From Thalassobium sp. (GTDB taxonomy: Bacteria > Pseudomonadota > Gammaproteobacteria > Pseudomonadales > Oceanobacteraceae): a stretch of DNA of 64,000 nucleotides. Within the stretch, counting starts at the first letter, position 1, and each line of letters opens with the position of its first letter. Made by a program: the position numbers and the translations under genes. The DNA is taken from the NCBI GenBank assembly GCA_002733205.1, contig NVUW01000001.1, forward strand, positions 620,001 to 684,000, given 5' to 3'. The notes under the pieces were generated by a model. That model was not told the origin of the DNA and ran no database searches. It saw only the letters and a list, made by a program, of their open reading frames with translations. This document shows, piece by piece, positions 17,803 to 26,538 of this stretch.

Positions 17803-19362
17803 ATGGCAAATGCGGAATATTTACTGGCAATTGATAACGGCACTCAAAGTGTGCGCGTGCTGGTGTTTGATCAGCAGGGTAACGAAGTTGCCAAGAGTAA
17901 AGTAACCATTGAGCCATATTTTTCCCGTCATCCGGGCTGGGCAGAACAGGACGCTGGTTATTACTGGGAAAACCTTCAGGAAGCCTTTAAGCGTTTATGG
18001 GCGCAGGGTAAGGTCACGCCGGATCAGATTTGTGGTGTGTCGCTGACAACGCAGCGCTACACCATGATCAATCTTGATGAAAATTTTCAGCCGCTGCGTC
18101 CGGCGATTGTCTGGATGGATCAGCGTCAGGCTGCGGTAGAAACTCCCGTCGGCGGCATTTGGGGCGTTCTGATTAAAACCCTGGGTCTGAGTCATTTAAT
18201 CCGCGAGATGCGCGCCAAAGCACGGGATAACTGGATTGTTCAGCACGAGCCGGATGTGTGGGCAAAAACCCGCTATTACGTGAATTTATCAGCCTGGCTG
18301 ACGTATTGTCTGAGTGGCGAATTAAAAGATTCGACTGGTTCCATCGTTGGTTATTTGCCATACGACTACAAACGTCAGCAATGGGCAAAGCCTTCTGATC
18401 TGAAATGGAAACTGCTGTCTGCTACCCGCGAGATGATGCCGGAGCTGGTTTCCCCGGGTGAGCCGTTAGGGGTTATTTGCGCAACGGCTGCGGCGTTAAC
18501 AGGTTTGCCTGCCGGATTGCCGATGATTGCTGCAGCCTCGGATAAAGCCTGCGAAGTGATGGGTGCTGGTGGTTTGGATGCACACATCGGATGTCTGAGC
18601 TACGGTACGACGGCAACCATCAACACCACAACTGCCAAATACATCGAAACAATTCCGTTTATTCCACCTTATACCGCTGCGATTCCCGGACACTACAACA
18701 CCGAGATGATGATTTATCGCGGCTTCTGGATGGTGAGCTGGTTTAAAGAAGAGTTAGCGCATAACGAGCAGCGCCTGGCGTTTGAACGCGGTATTGAGCC
18801 GGAGCAATTATTTGATGAGCTGGTCAATCAGGTACCGGCAGGGTCAATGGGATTGATGATGCAACCTTATTGGTCGCCTGGGGTACGTCAGCCGGGGCCG
18901 GAAGGAAAGGGCGCGTTGATCGGTTTTGGTGATGTGCATAAACGGGCGCATATTTACCGTGCGATTCTCGAAGGCCTGGCGTATGAATTGCGCCAGGGTA
19001 AAGAACAGATTGAAAAGCGCAGTGGTGTGCCTATTACGCGTTTGCGCGTATCGGGCGGTGGTTCTCAGAGTGATGCGGCCATGCAGTTAACGGCGGATAT
19101 TTTTGGCATGGCTGCAGAGCGCCCGCACACCAGTGAAACTTCTGGCTTGGGCGCTGCCATTAACTGTGCCGTCGGTTTAGGGATTTTTCCCGATTACCGC
19201 AGTGCCATTATGCAAATGACACGGGTTGGTCAGGTGTTTGAGCCGGAATTGAATACGGTGCGGCTGTATGACCGTCTCTATAAAGAGGTTTACCGCAAAA
19301 TGTATAAGCGCATGAAACCTCTGTATCAGAGCATTCGTGAAATAACCGGTTATCCGCAGTAA
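17803..19362 (+). CDS. FGGY-family carbohydrate kinase
   Basis: A 519-residue kinase with the two actin-like domains of the FGGY family: phosphate-1 loop LLAIDNGTQSVRVLVFDQQG at the N-terminus, an SYGTTATINTT phosphate-2 region near the middle, and the C-terminal signature with VSGGGSQSDAAMQLTADIFG. It differs clearly from classical GlpK; for instance, the segment after the N-terminal loop and the lid region are not of the glycerol-kinase type. The substrate cannot be named: glycerol, an alkylglycerol or dihydroxyacetone would suit the cluster. I chose the ATG at 17803 (MANAEYLLAIDNG); the frame is open to 17743. It ends 2 bp before the convergent EAL-HDOD gene. Confidence 0.85.
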   Translation: MANAEYLLAIDNGTQSVRVLVFDQQGNEVAKSKVTIEPYFSRHPGWAEQDAGYYWENLQEAFKRLWAQGKVTPDQICGVSLTTQRYTMINLDENFQPLRPAIVWMDQRQAAVETPVGGIWGVLIKTLGLSHLIREMRAKARDNWIVQHEPDVWAKTRYYVNLSAWLTYCLSGELKDSTGSIVGYLPYDYKRQQWAKPSDLKWKLLSATREMMPELVSPGEPLGVICATAAALTGLPAGLPMIAAASDKACEVMGAGGLDAHIGCLSYGTTATINTTTAKYIETIPFIPPYTAAIPGHYNTEMMIYRGFWMVSWFKEELAHNEQRLAFERGIEPEQLFDELVNQVPAGSMGLMMQPYWSPGVRQPGPEGKGALIGFGDVHKRAHIYRAILEGLAYELRQGKEQIEKRSGVPITRLRVSGGGSQSDAAMQLTADIFGMAAERPHTSETSGLGAAINCAVGLGIFPDYRSAIMQMTRVGQVFEPELNTVRLYDRLYKEVYRKMYKRMKPLYQSIREITGYPQ

Positions 19363-19364
19363 GG

Positions 19365-20594
19365 TCAGCCAGCGTTCTGCAGCAGGGCATTGGCTGTCTG
19401 CAGGGCGTTCAGGTAGTGCCATTCAAGCTGTGCCGGGCTGACGCCCAGACCTTGCAATACGTTCCAGTCAATGGCTTCCCATTGGCCTTTTTCCATCCGC
19501 TCCGTTGTTGCCAGAATAAAACCGTAGTCACCCTGATGATTCGTCAGGGCAGCGGTCAGTTCGTCCGGCAGGCGCAGGCGTTCGCAGATTTCTTCCAGCG
19601 GGCGGTCGAGAAATGCATCCAGTAAAGAGAACAGACCGAGGGTGAATGCGGTTTCGTCATCCAGATTGGGCCAGGAAAACACCAGGGCTTTACACAGAAA
19701 TGCGCGAACGACGGCCTGCTCGCGTAATACAGCGGGTTTTTCCTGTAAGCGTCCCAGGGCAATCAGGTTGGCCCAGGCTCTCAGGCGATCAAGGCCAGCA
19801 ATGACAATTGCCCGGGAAATAGAGGTAATTTCACGGGCAAGGCCAATGGCCGCGGAATTAACCATTTGCAGCAGCTTGTAGCTCAGTTGTGGGTCGGTCT
19901 GCAGAATCCTGGCAACCTCTTCAATCTGGCTGTCTTTATCGTTCAGAATCTGCAGCAGCTGCAGGACGGCCAGTTGATTGTCGGGCAGACGTTTTCCATA
20001 AACATTGGCCGGATGACTGAAAAAATACCCCTGAAACAGCGTACAGCCGGCTTCCCTGCACAGCCGGTATTCTTCTTGTGTCTCTACTTTTTCAGCCAGC
20101 CATTGCAGATTGTGTTGCCGGTATTTATTGATCAGGGTGGGCAGGTTGTTCAGGTCGGGCAGGCGACGTATATCAACTTTGACGATATCGATAAGAGGGA
20201 ACAGGGCGGCCTGGCTTTCATCGCCTTCGTAATCGTCCAGAGCGATTTTATAGTGCAGTTTTTTCAGTCGGCGTAACGCAGCCAGGTTTTCTTCGTTGGC
20301 CGGGATGTATTCCAGCAGCTCGGCAACAATACTGTTGGCTGGCATTATTGGCGGATGGTGCAGCCAGTGACTGGTGAAATTAATAAAAGCGGGCAGGCCT
20401 CCGGTTACCAGATCGATGCCAATATCGTTGAAGGCGCTGATCAATACTTCGCTGGTTGCGTGGTCACCGTGCTCATTCTGCCAGGCGAGTGTATCTTGTG
20501 GCATAGGGCGGCACAGTAACTCATAGCCAACCACCTGCAGGCTGGAGTCCAGAATAGGCTGACGCGCCAGCAGTGGTGGATCTGTTTTATCCAT
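19365..20594 (-). CDS. EAL-HDOD domain protein, degenerate EAL
   Basis: About 409 residues. The N-terminal half is an EAL fold (LARQPILD, then YELLCRP, INFTSHWL, AELLEYIP, IALDDYEGD, VKVDIRR, WLAEKVET, QGYFFSHP). The signature EALLR has become ELLCR and the DDFG motif is DDYEG, so cyclic-di-GMP hydrolysis is unlikely. The C-terminal half is an HDOD domain (ARILQTDPQLSYKLLQMVNSA). Proteins of this type act in signalling and motility control, often as ligand-free scaffolds. The ATG at 20594 has a good CAGGGA site six bases away, whereas the longer start at 20639 has none. It is divergent from cheV by 100 bp, suggesting a joint role in motility or chemotaxis. Confidence 0.87.
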   Translation of the reverse strand: MDKTDPPLLARQPILDSSLQVVGYELLCRPMPQDTLAWQNEHGDHATSEVLISAFNDIGIDLVTGGLPAFINFTSHWLHHPPIMPANSIVAELLEYIPANEENLAALRRLKKLHYKIALDDYEGDESQAALFPLIDIVKVDIRRLPDLNNLPTLINKYRQHNLQWLAEKVETQEEYRLCREAGCTLFQGYFFSHPANVYGKRLPDNQLAVLQLLQILNDKDSQIEEVARILQTDPQLSYKLLQMVNSAAIGLAREITSISRAIVIAGLDRLRAWANLIALGRLQEKPAVLREQAVVRAFLCKALVFSWPNLDDETAFTLGLFSLLDAFLDRPLEEICERLRLPDELTAALTNHQGDYGFILATTERMEKGQWEAIDWNVLQGLGVSPAQLEWHYLNALQTANALLQNAG

Positions 20595-20694
20595 ATTATG
20601 TCCCTGATTCACACCCTCAAGTGTAGACAGTATTTTCATGCGTTTTTATTGCTCTTAGCTACACTTTGGTAAAGAACGGTTATTGGAGTGTGAT

Positions 20695-21645
20695 ATGAGC
20701 GGGGTTCTGAGTAGTGTTGATGCCCGTACCAAGCTGGTCGGGCAAAACCGGCTGGAACTGCTGTTGTTTCATCTCGGGGGCTCACAGCACTTTGCGATCA
20801 ACGTATTTAAGGTGCAGGAAGTCATGCGCATGCCGCGCCTGACCCGTATCCCTGATCGCCACCCTGTGGTGCGCGGGGTGACGCATTTGCGCGGGCAAAC
20901 GGTGCCTGTCGTCGATCTGCGTCATGCTATCCAGATGGGACCGCTGAAGCTGAATGAAGAAGATGCCACCATCATCGTGACGGAATACAACATGACGGTA
21001 CAGGCTTTCCTGGTGGGTGGCGTTGACCGTATCGTCAATATGAACTGGAGTGAGATTCTGCCGCCGCCGGGTGGAGCGGGGCGTCAGCATTATCTGACGG
21101 CCATTACCCGTATTGATGATCGTATTGTTGAAATCATTGACGTAGAAAAAGTACTGGCGGAAATCGCTCCTTACAACTCGATTTTGTCAGCGGATGCCTA
21201 CGATACCGAGTTGCTGGAAAAAGTCCGGGGTAAAGACATTCTGATCGTCGATGATTCGCATGTGGCCATTCAGCAAATGCGTCAGGTGCTGGAACCTATG
21301 GGGCTGAATATTATTGAGGCTCACAATGGCCTTGAGGCCTATCAGCTGCTGATGCACTGGAAAGAAGAAGGTCGCGATGTAAACAGTAATCTGGTGATGA
21401 TTATTACCGACGCGGAAATGCCGGAAATGGACGGTTATATGCTGACCACGGAAATCCGTCGTGATTCTGAATTAAAAGAGACCTTCATTATTTTGCATAC
21501 ATCCTTGTCCGGTAATTTTAATAAGGCAATGGTTGAAAAAGTGGGCTGTAATGGCTTCTTATCCAAGTTCGCACCGGAAGCGATGGCCAAAGAAGTACAG
21601 CGACTGATGCGGGAAAAAATGAAAATGCCGCCCCGGCCAGAATGA
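20695..21645 (+). CDS. cheV: Chemotaxis coupling protein CheV
   Basis: A 316-residue protein: CheW-like domain at ~15-165 (FAINVFKVQEVMR, HLRGQTVPVVDL) and a response-regulator receiver domain from ~178 (DILIVDDSHVAI). The phosphoacceptor Asp is near residue 240 in IITDAEMPEMDGY, the conserved Thr/Ser is in LHTSLS, and the Lys is in FLSKF. CheV couples chemoreceptors to CheA, and its receiver can be phosphorylated to adapt signalling. The true start is the ATG at 20695, preceded by GGAG; the in-frame TTG at 20683 overlaps that ribosome site. A strong terminator follows. Confidence 0.94.
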   Translation: MSGVLSSVDARTKLVGQNRLELLLFHLGGSQHFAINVFKVQEVMRMPRLTRIPDRHPVVRGVTHLRGQTVPVVDLRHAIQMGPLKLNEEDATIIVTEYNMTVQAFLVGGVDRIVNMNWSEILPPPGGAGRQHYLTAITRIDDRIVEIIDVEKVLAEIAPYNSILSADAYDTELLEKVRGKDILIVDDSHVAIQQMRQVLEPMGLNIIEAHNGLEAYQLLMHWKEEGRDVNSNLVMIITDAEMPEMDGYMLTTEIRRDSELKETFIILHTSLSGNFNKAMVEKVGCNGFLSKFAPEAMAKEVQRLMREKMKMPPRPE

Positions 21646-21665
21646 TCTCTGACCGATGGATATTC

Positions 21666-21690
21666 AAAAGCGCCTTCGTGGCGCTTTTTT
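21666..21690 (+). terminator. Rho-independent terminator of cheV
   Basis: The arms AAAAGCGCC and GGCGCTTTT are separated by a five-base loop (TTCGT) and end in six T residues. Confidence 0.9.
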
Positions 21691-21791
21691 ATTGCCTGTT
21701 TGATTCTTGTTAAGGTCCGTTTGGCGCTGTATTGAGTATGTTGTTTGTTGCTGGGGTATCCATTAGAGTTGTGCCTCAACAAGGAGGGCGT

Positions 21792-22592
21792 ATGCCAACG
21801 ATTTCCCGCTTATTTATCTATCCGATCAAATCCTGTGCGCCGGTTGAAGTAGAGCAGTTGGTGTTCGATGAGTATGGACCCGTCGGGGATCGCCGTTTCC
21901 TGTTGGTGGATGAGCAGGGTGGCTTTATTACGCAGCGCCAGCAGCCGAAGATGGCTCATATTCGCCCGGAGTTGAAAGCATCGGTGCTGATGGTTGCCTT
22001 TGCCGGTAAGGATACGCTTGAGGTGCCATTACGCGAGCATGCGGCGGTATTGCAAACGGTAAGTGTCTGGAGTGATACGTTGCCCGCAGAAGACTGTGGT
22101 GATGAGGCCGCCGCCTGGTTTTCAGATGTTCTTGGCATCGCCTGTCGGTTGGTCCGGCTACCGGCTGACAGTCAGCGTCAGGTCGATCTGCGCTATGCCG
22201 AGCCTGGGCAGTGGGTCAGTTTTGCGGATGGTTTTCCTGTGTTGGTTACAACTGAAAGCAGTCTCGGAGCACTTTCTGAGCGGGTGGGACGTGAATTAAA
22301 GATGGAGCGTTTTCGGCCGAATGTTGTGTTGGCGGGAACGGCTGTTTTTGCCGAACGCGAATGGCACTCTTTGTTGCATAAAGACGGTCTGCTGAATATT
22401 TGCAAGCCATGTCAGCGTTGTGTGATTCCCACGCGGAGTATGGAGACGCTGGAACGTGAAGGTGATGTGCTGGATGCCCTAAAAGAATTTTGTCGCATCG
22501 ATGGGAAAATCATTTTTGGCCAGAATGCTCTGGTTTCAGGTGTGCAGGTACTGAATATCGGCGACGAATTGGTTGAGCATTTTAAACAATAA
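21792..22592 (+). CDS. MOSC-domain protein (YcbX-like)
   Basis: A 266-residue protein with a beta-barrel MOSC_N region (SRLFIYPIKSCAPVEVEQL) and a MOSC domain ending in CKPCQRCVIPTRS, where the cysteine binds the molybdenum cofactor in YcbX and the eukaryotic mARC proteins. These enzymes reduce N-hydroxylated compounds. E. coli YcbX carries an extra C-terminal 2Fe-2S ferredoxin domain, which is absent here, so electrons must come from a separate partner. The start at 21792 is fixed by a near-perfect AAGGAGG seven bases upstream; the frame is open to 21732. It ends 9 bp from the convergent CheZ-like gene. Confidence 0.88.
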   Translation: MPTISRLFIYPIKSCAPVEVEQLVFDEYGPVGDRRFLLVDEQGGFITQRQQPKMAHIRPELKASVLMVAFAGKDTLEVPLREHAAVLQTVSVWSDTLPAEDCGDEAAAWFSDVLGIACRLVRLPADSQRQVDLRYAEPGQWVSFADGFPVLVTTESSLGALSERVGRELKMERFRPNVVLAGTAVFAEREWHSLLHKDGLLNICKPCQRCVIPTRSMETLEREGDVLDALKEFCRIDGKIIFGQNALVSGVQVLNIGDELVEHFKQ

Positions 22593-22601
22593 TCCGTGGT
22601 A

Positions 22602-23192
22602 TCAGAAAAACTCGATATCGTCGTCAGTGTTAAAATTGTCCTGTGCCTGTTTGTCGAAGTGGTGGCGGTAGATCTCCAGCGCCTCGGCAACGGAATGGCC
22701 GGCCATGATGTGTTCAAACATAATGCGTTCGGCTTCCATGGTGTAATTGCTTTTGATGTGTTGCTGTAAGGTATTCCAGGCAACGGATTGGTAGCGTTGT
22801 TCGGCGTTGCCAATTAAGTGGCCCATACGCTCCAGGCTGTCACCCACGTGCTCAAGGCGCTGTGTAAGGCGATCATAAAACTGGAAAGCAATGATTGCCT
22901 GCTGGATTTCCTGCTGTAATTCACCGGCTATTTGCCCTGCTTTTTGCGGCATGTCGCTGTCTGCAGATGCTGCCAGTTGCAACAGTTTTTGCGAGTTACC
23001 TGCCATGGCAGTAAAGCTGGTGGTCAGCTTATTGATGGACTGGTTGCCTTCATGCAATGAGGTGTCAATCTGGGCGACGGCAAGCGCCAGCATGGTCAGT
23101 GTTTCGCCAACCTGGCTCCAGTCGACTTCGTGTTCCGTTTTTCCGTATCCGCCCAGGGTGTGGCGCTGTTGGTGGCTCATGCAGATTCTCAT
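22602..23192 (-). CDS. Helical protein with CheZ-like segment, function unknown
   Basis: A 196-residue, soluble, almost wholly helical protein with no membrane segment. Residues ~95-125 (QQAIIAFQFYDRLTQRLEHVG) recall the four-helix hairpin of CheZ, where a similar AMQFQDLTGQ stretch occurs. The acidic-aromatic C-terminus (NTDDDIEFF) could be a short docking peptide, as the C-terminal CheY-binding peptide is in CheZ. The catalytic Asp/Gln pair of CheZ cannot be assigned with certainty. Its place near cheV and the EAL-HDOD gene favours a chemotaxis or signalling role. The start could also be an ATG at 23180 (MSHQQRHTLGG). I do not recognise a named family. Confidence 0.7.
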   Translation of the reverse strand: MRICMSHQQRHTLGGYGKTEHEVDWSQVGETLTMLALAVAQIDTSLHEGNQSINKLTTSFTAMAGNSQKLLQLAASADSDMPQKAGQIAGELQQEIQQAIIAFQFYDRLTQRLEHVGDSLERMGHLIGNAEQRYQSVAWNTLQQHIKSNYTMEAERIMFEHIMAGHSVAEALEIYRHHFDKQAQDNFNTDDDIEFF

Positions 23193-23246
23193 TTTAGCAA
23201 CTGCTTAAAGCATAGATGAGAATCCACAGCTTGCCTGTTGAATGCC

Positions 23247-24122
23247 TCAGGCTTTCTGTTGTTGCAGGCGCAGCAGCAGGGCAGAGGTGTCCTGACGTCC
23301 GGCACCCAGTGTTTGCAGTTCGCCATAGTACTGGTTCACAAGGCGGGTAACGGCAAGATTGGCACCGTTGCGGTTTGCTTCTTCGAGGCAGATATCCAGA
23401 TCCTTACGCATCCAGTCAATAGCAAAGCCATGGTGGTATTCGCCATCAATCATGGTCTGATGACGGTTGCTCATCTGCCAGCTTCCGGCGGCTCCCTGGG
23501 AGATCACCTCCATCACTTTACTGCGGTCCAACCCTGCCTGTTCGGCAAAATGCAACCCTTCAGCTAAGGCCTGTATCAGCCCGGCTACACAAATCTGATT
23601 CACCATTTTGGTTTTTTGGCCGCAACCAATGTCGCCCATACGTTCAATCATTCGCGTGTACGGGGATGTCAGTTGTTTAATCTCGGGGTAGTCATCGGTA
23701 TGGCATCCAACCATCAGGCTGAGCTGGCCGTTGATGGCGCCCTGTTGGCCGCCGGATACAGGTACATCGGCAAAGCGCAGATTGAAATTTTGCGCTGCAG
23801 AGGCCATGTCTTCGGCCAGTGTTGCTGATGTTGTTGTGTGGTCAATGATCAGCGCGCCGGGGCGCATGGCGGCCATGGCATTATGACTGCCGATTAGCAG
23901 GTCACGGACATCGTCATCCCGCCCAACGCAGAGGATAACAGCGTCACAATTGCTGACGGTGGTGGCGACATCGCCGAATCCCTGACCACGGAATTCCTTA
24001 AGCCATTGGTCTTTTTTGGTTTGGCTGCGGTTATAAACTCTGACCTCATGACCGCTGTTGGCAAGGTGGCCTGCCATCGGATACCCCATGTTGCCCAGTC
24101 CGATAAATGCCAGTGTTGCCAT
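23247..24122 (-). CDS. NAD(P)-dependent beta-hydroxyacid dehydrogenase (3-hydroxyisobutyrate dehydrogenase family)
   Basis: A 291-residue enzyme of the family that includes 3-hydroxyisobutyrate dehydrogenase and tartronate-semialdehyde reductase. The N-terminal Rossmann motif is FIGLGNMGYPMAGHLANSG, the substrate loop is DVPVSGGQQGA near 119-129, and the catalytic Lys is K172 in KMVNQ. The C-terminal half is all-helical, as expected. The substrate is not evident; valine degradation or glyoxylate metabolism are options. A good GAGGAG site precedes the ATG. It lies just downstream of the gltA terminator, with only 26 bp between the hairpin and its start, so it may depend on read-through from gltA. 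Confidence 0.85.
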   Translation of the reverse strand: MATLAFIGLGNMGYPMAGHLANSGHEVRVYNRSQTKKDQWLKEFRGQGFGDVATTVSNCDAVILCVGRDDDVRDLLIGSHNAMAAMRPGALIIDHTTTSATLAEDMASAAQNFNLRFADVPVSGGQQGAINGQLSLMVGCHTDDYPEIKQLTSPYTRMIERMGDIGCGQKTKMVNQICVAGLIQALAEGLHFAEQAGLDRSKVMEVISQGAAGSWQMSNRHQTMIDGEYHHGFAIDWMRKDLDICLEEANRNGANLAVTRLVNQYYGELQTLGAGRQDTSALLLRLQQQKA

Positions 24123-24148
24123 TGGAATCTCCTCGTAAATAAATAAAA

Positions 24149-24173
24149 AAAAGCCGCTCAGTGAGCGGCTTTT
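24149..24173 (-). terminator. Rho-independent terminator of gltA
   Basis: The 11 bp arms AAAAGCCGCTC / GAGCGGCTTTT surround a three-base loop. On the minus strand the stem is followed by an eight-plus T run, as needed for gltA transcripts. Confidence 0.9.
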
Positions 24174-24188
24174 TATACAACGATCCGA

Positions 24189-25466
24189 TTATCCCGGATA
24201 GTCGCGTTTTGGGTGGCCAGTGTACAGCTGGCGCGGACGACCAATGCGGTAATCGCTGCTGATCATTTCGTTCCAGTGTGCAATCCAGCCTGGGGTGCGG
24301 CCGGTGGCAAAGATAACGGTGAACATTTCTGTTGGAATGCCAATCGCTTTCAGGATGATGCCAGAGTAGAAGTCAACGTTCGGATACAAACCGCGTTTTA
24401 CGAAGTACTCGTCTTCGGTCGCGATTTTTTCCAGTTTCATGGCGATTTTCAGCAGCGGGTCATCTTCCATGCCCAGTTCAGCCAGAACTTCGTCACAGGT
24501 TTGCTTCATTACTTTCGCGCGAGGGTCGAAGTTTTTGTAAACGCGGTGACCGAAGCCCATCAGACGGAATGGATCTTCTTTGTCTTTTGCTTTGTCGATG
24601 AACTTATCGATGTTGGACTCATCACCGATTTCAGTCAGCATGTTCAGTACGGCTTCGTTGGCACCGCCGTGAGCAGGGCCCCACAGTGCTGCAATGCCGG
24701 ACGCGATGCAGGCAAATGGGTTGGCACCGGTAGAGCCAGCCAGGCGCACTGTTGACGTTGATGCATTTTGTTCGTGGTCGGCGTGCAGCAGGAAGATACG
24801 GTCCATTGCTTTGGCCAGAACAGGGCTGATCTTCTTCTCGTCACATGGGGTGTTGAACATCATGTGCAGGAAGTTTTCGGAGTAGCTCAGTTCATTGCGT
24901 GGGTACATGAACGGCTGGCCGATGGAATATTTGTAAACCATGGCTGCCAAAGTTGGCATTTTTGCAATCAGGCGGTGTGCAGATACAACACGGTGATGTT
25001 CGTCGTGGATATCCAGAGAGTCGTGGTAGAACGCAGAAAGTGCGCCGACCACACCACACATAACAGCCATTGGGTGAGCATCACGGCGGAAACCATTAAA
25101 GAAATGGCTCAGTTGCTCGTGCACCATGGTGTGGTTCTTGATGGTGCTGACGAACGTTTCTTTTTCCTGTGCGGTTGGCAGTTCGCCGTGCAGCAGCAGG
25201 TAGCAGGTTTCTAAATAGTCAGATTTTTCCGCCAGTTGGTCGATCGGGTAGCCACGGTGCAGCAGAACACCGGCAGCGCCGTCGATATAGGTAATTTTTG
25301 ATTCAGTTGCGGCGGTCGACATGAAACCCGGATCGTAGGTAAACAGGCCTTTGCCGGAGAGGCTGCGAACGTCGACAACATCAGGTCCGAGAGAGCCTTC
25401 GTAAACCGGAAGTTCCAGAGTTTCTTCTATGCCGTCAACTTTCAGTGTTGCTTTTTTGTCAGCCAT
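24189..25466 (-). CDS. gltA: Citrate synthase
   Basis: A 425-residue type II (hexameric, NADH-sensitive type in gammaproteobacteria) citrate synthase that condenses oxaloacetate with acetyl-CoA. Active-site landmarks are [40 protein letters not shown] and YPNVDFYSG, giving the two catalytic histidines and the Asp. The start at 25466 follows a strong GGAGG. It is divergent from sdhC over 353 bp, as in Pseudomonas, so both sides of the TCA block share this control region. Confidence 0.97.
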   Translation of the reverse strand: MADKKATLKVDGIEETLELPVYEGSLGPDVVDVRSLSGKGLFTYDPGFMSTAATESKITYIDGAAGVLLHRGYPIDQLAEKSDYLETCYLLLHGELPTAQEKETFVSTIKNHTMVHEQLSHFFNGFRRDAHPMAVMCGVVGALSAFYHDSLDIHDEHHRVVSAHRLIAKMPTLAAMVYKYSIGQPFMYPRNELSYSENFLHMMFNTPCDEKKISPVLAKAMDRIFLLHADHEQNASTSTVRLAGSTGANPFACIASGIAALWGPAHGGANEAVLNMLTEIGDESNIDKFIDKAKDKEDPFRLMGFGHRVYKNFDPRAKVMKQTCDEVLAELGMEDDPLLKIAMKLEKIATEDEYFVKRGLYPNVDFYSGIILKAIGIPTEMFTVIFATGRTPGWIAHWNEMISSDYRIGRPRQLYTGHPKRDYPG

Positions 25467-25532
25467 GGATAGGCCTCCTGCTGTTCAAAATTTAGCCTTA
25501 AATATAAGGCGGACCTAAAAAGAAAGGGCACA

Positions 25533-25560
25533 ACTATAGGTTCTGAACTCCGTTTGTCAA
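25533..25560 (-). promoter_or_regulatory. gltA promoter
   Basis: On the minus strand a consensus -35 box TTGACA (25560-25555) and TATAGT (25538-25533) are 16 bases apart, about 67 bases upstream of the gltA ATG. Confidence 0.7.
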
Positions 25561-25673
25561 TTACCCAGCGGTCGAGCAGCCATAAGCAGCCGGGTCTAGT
25601 ATAGTCCTGCTGCGATAATGTCACCTGATCTGTTGCATTTATGTACTGCATGCGCGATCGCGGCGCAGACTGT

Positions 25674-25702
25674 TTGTAAATCAACGGGTGGGTGACTATA
25701 AT
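25674..25702 (+). promoter_or_regulatory. sdhCDAB promoter
   Basis: TTGTAA (25674-25679), a 17-base spacer and a perfect TATAAT (25697-25702) lie about 118 bases before the sdhC start. Together with the gltA promoter they account for the 353 bp gltA-sdhC gap (25467-25819); I saw no other gene in it. Confidence 0.72.
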
Positions 25703-25819
25703 TTGTCGCGACCCGAAACTTGTGCAAACCTTGTACAAGGGTTTGGGTATCTTCTTGAGCCTGCGCTTAACTTCCCCCTGTTATGGGCGGTGTTAAGCCC
25801 AAATAAGAGTGTAAGAGCC

Positions 25820-26194
25820 GTGAATAGCAATAGACCTACAAATTTAGATCTGACTACTATTGAGCTCCCACTTCCCGGCAAAGCCTCCATCCTTCATCGT
25901 ATCTCCGGTTTTATTCTGTTCTTCGCCGTAGCATTTATGCTGTCTGCGCTGGCGGCATCTCTGGAGTCAGCAGAAAGCTTTGCTGAACTGAAATCGGTGT
26001 TTGATAACGGTTTGGTCAAGTTCATCACCTGGGGCATTTTGTCCGCACTGGGTTACCACCTGGTAGCGGGCGTTAAGCACCTGTTGATGGATATGGGAAT
26101 TGGTGAAACCAAAGAAGGCGGTCGTACCGGAGCCATCATTACCTTGGTACTTGGCGTGATCGTAATCGTTCTGGCAGGAGTTTGGGTATGGTAG
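25820..26194 (+). CDS. sdhC: Succinate dehydrogenase cytochrome b556 subunit
   Basis: A 124-residue membrane anchor of complex II with three hydrophobic helices. NRPTNLDLTTIELPLPGKASILHR... is the standard SdhC start, with SILHRISG contributing to the quinone site, and YHLVAGVKHLLMD carries the haem-ligand histidine. The start is GTG at 25820; the frame continues upstream to 25688, but that part has no SdhC similarity and contains the promoter region. The sdhD start overlaps its end. Confidence 0.93.
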   Translation: MNSNRPTNLDLTTIELPLPGKASILHRISGFILFFAVAFMLSALAASLESAESFAELKSVFDNGLVKFITWGILSALGYHLVAGVKHLLMDMGIGETKEGGRTGAIITLVLGVIVIVLAGVWVW

Positions 26195-26535
26195 CAAGTG
26201 TCACCAATTTGGGCCGTAGTGGCCTGTATGACTGGGTTGTCCAGCGTCTGAGTGCGGTCATTCTTGCGCTTTACACTCTGTTTCTGCTGGGCTTCCTGAT
26301 TGCCTCTCCAGACCTGCAATACGGACAATGGCAGGGCCTGTTTGCCTGCACCTGGATGAAAGTATTCAGTCTGGCTGCCCTGATCTCAATTTGTGCGCAT
26401 GCCTGGGTAGGTATGTGGACCATTTCAACTGACTATCTCAAAGCCGCCGCAATCCGTTTTGCGTTCCAACTGGTATGCGCAGGATTCCTGTTCGTTTACC
26501 TGGTTTGGGGTATCGACATTCTCTGGAGTGTGTAA
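26188..26535 (+). CDS. sdhD: Succinate dehydrogenase hydrophobic membrane anchor subunit
   Basis: A 115-residue protein with three membrane helices that pairs with SdhC to bind haem b and ubiquinone. GLYDWVVQRLSAVILALYTL is the conserved first helix, and HAWVGMWTISTDYLK holds the haem histidine and the quinone-site Asp-Tyr pair. The ATG at 26188 overlaps the sdhC stop by seven bases and has GGAG upstream. sdhA follows after 3 bp. Confidence 0.93.
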   Translation: MVASVTNLGRSGLYDWVVQRLSAVILALYTLFLLGFLIASPDLQYGQWQGLFACTWMKVFSLAALISICAHAWVGMWTISTDYLKAAAIRFAFQLVCAGFLFVYLVWGIDILWSV

Positions 26536-26538
26536 GTC

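Noticed and set aside
25442..25738. 98-residue minus-strand frame over the gltA start and upstream region
   Set aside because: It covers the gltA promoter and ribosome site and has no family resemblance.
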